DNA of 6,551 nt, taken from Xanthobacteraceae bacterium (lineage in GTDB: Bacteria > Pseudomonadota > Alphaproteobacteria > Rhizobiales > Xanthobacteraceae). Shown here one piece after another: positions 6,472-6,551 of the stretch (the first letter of the stretch is position 1; every line of letters begins with the position of its first letter). The position numbers and the translations under genes were made by a program. Below the pieces are notes generated by a model. That model was not told the DNA's origin, ran no database searches, and saw nothing but the letters and a program-made list of their open reading frames with translations. The stretch covers positions 1 through 6,551 of the forward strand of contig JASHRR010000368.1 in NCBI GenBank assembly GCA_030037185.1, written 5' to 3'.

Positions 6472-6486
6472 AACCGGTTGCCGGTT
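6472..6486. repeat. Inverted repeat AACCGG-TTG-CCGGTT, possible operator
   Basis: This is a perfect 6-bp inverted repeat with a 3-bp spacer, about 95 to 110 bp before the alpha/beta hydrolase start, followed at once by the palindromic GGCCGGCC. The position fits a regulator binding site or a leader hairpin. The remainder of 6378-6551 shows only a very weak minus-strand promoter candidate: TTGCGG, then 16 bp, then TATGAC. Confidence 0.3.
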
Positions 6487-6551
6487 GGCCGGCCGCTGAT
6501 GAGATTGTCCCCCTTTTGCCGACCTCGTCGCCTCAGCCTCACCGCTCGCCC

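Noticed and set aside
6378..6542. 55-codon N-terminal extension of the alpha/beta hydrolase
   Set aside because: AAGGAGG stands 6 nt before the ATG at 6377, and the signal peptide begins there. The extension is Arg-rich non-family sequence.
1..6551. Mobile element, CRISPR array, tRNA or rRNA
   Set aside because: I saw no transposase-like protein, regularly spaced repeats, terminal repeats or RNA gene signatures on either strand.

Overview
This 6.55 kb window is high-GC bacterial DNA, apparently chromosomal. It carries four complete protein-coding genes and shows no RNA gene, CRISPR array, insertion sequence or other mobile element. Strong AAGGAG-type ribosome binding sites, GC-rich third codon positions, a textbook Tat signal and these protein families fit a soil proteobacterium of the Bradyrhizobium/Xanthobacteraceae type. 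The same families are also common in Acidobacteria, so the taxonomic guess is an inference of moderate strength.

Layout. (1) 137-1342 (+): a 401-aa secreted protein of a widespread environmental family of unknown function. (2) 1343-1453: a convergent intergenic region with a GC-rich nested hairpin that may be a shared terminator. (3) 2977-1454 (-): a Tat-exported metal-dependent amidohydrolase. (4) 5074-3017 (-): a 685-aa exported fusion with a c-type cytochrome domain, a carboxypeptidase-regulatory-like domain, a second heme-like motif and a virginiamycin-B-lyase-like beta-propeller. (5) 5075-5348: a 274-bp gap holding inverted repeats and a weak promoter candidate. (6) 6377-5349 (-): a secreted alpha/beta hydrolase. 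(7) 6378-6551: its leader, with one clear inverted repeat.

All four products carry export signals. The cytochrome/propeller gene and the amidohydrolase gene lie 39 bp apart on the same strand and are probably co-transcribed. The alpha/beta hydrolase gene is upstream in the same direction but behind a gap large enough for its own promoter. The simplest reading is a periplasmic catabolic locus in which hydrolases, a lyase-like propeller and a heme electron carrier act on an external organic compound. The substrate cannot be read from the sequence. The points most worth a second look are the multidomain cytochrome/propeller fusion with a non-standard CX3CH heme motif, and the amidohydrolase whose usual catalytic glutamate position is occupied by asparagine.
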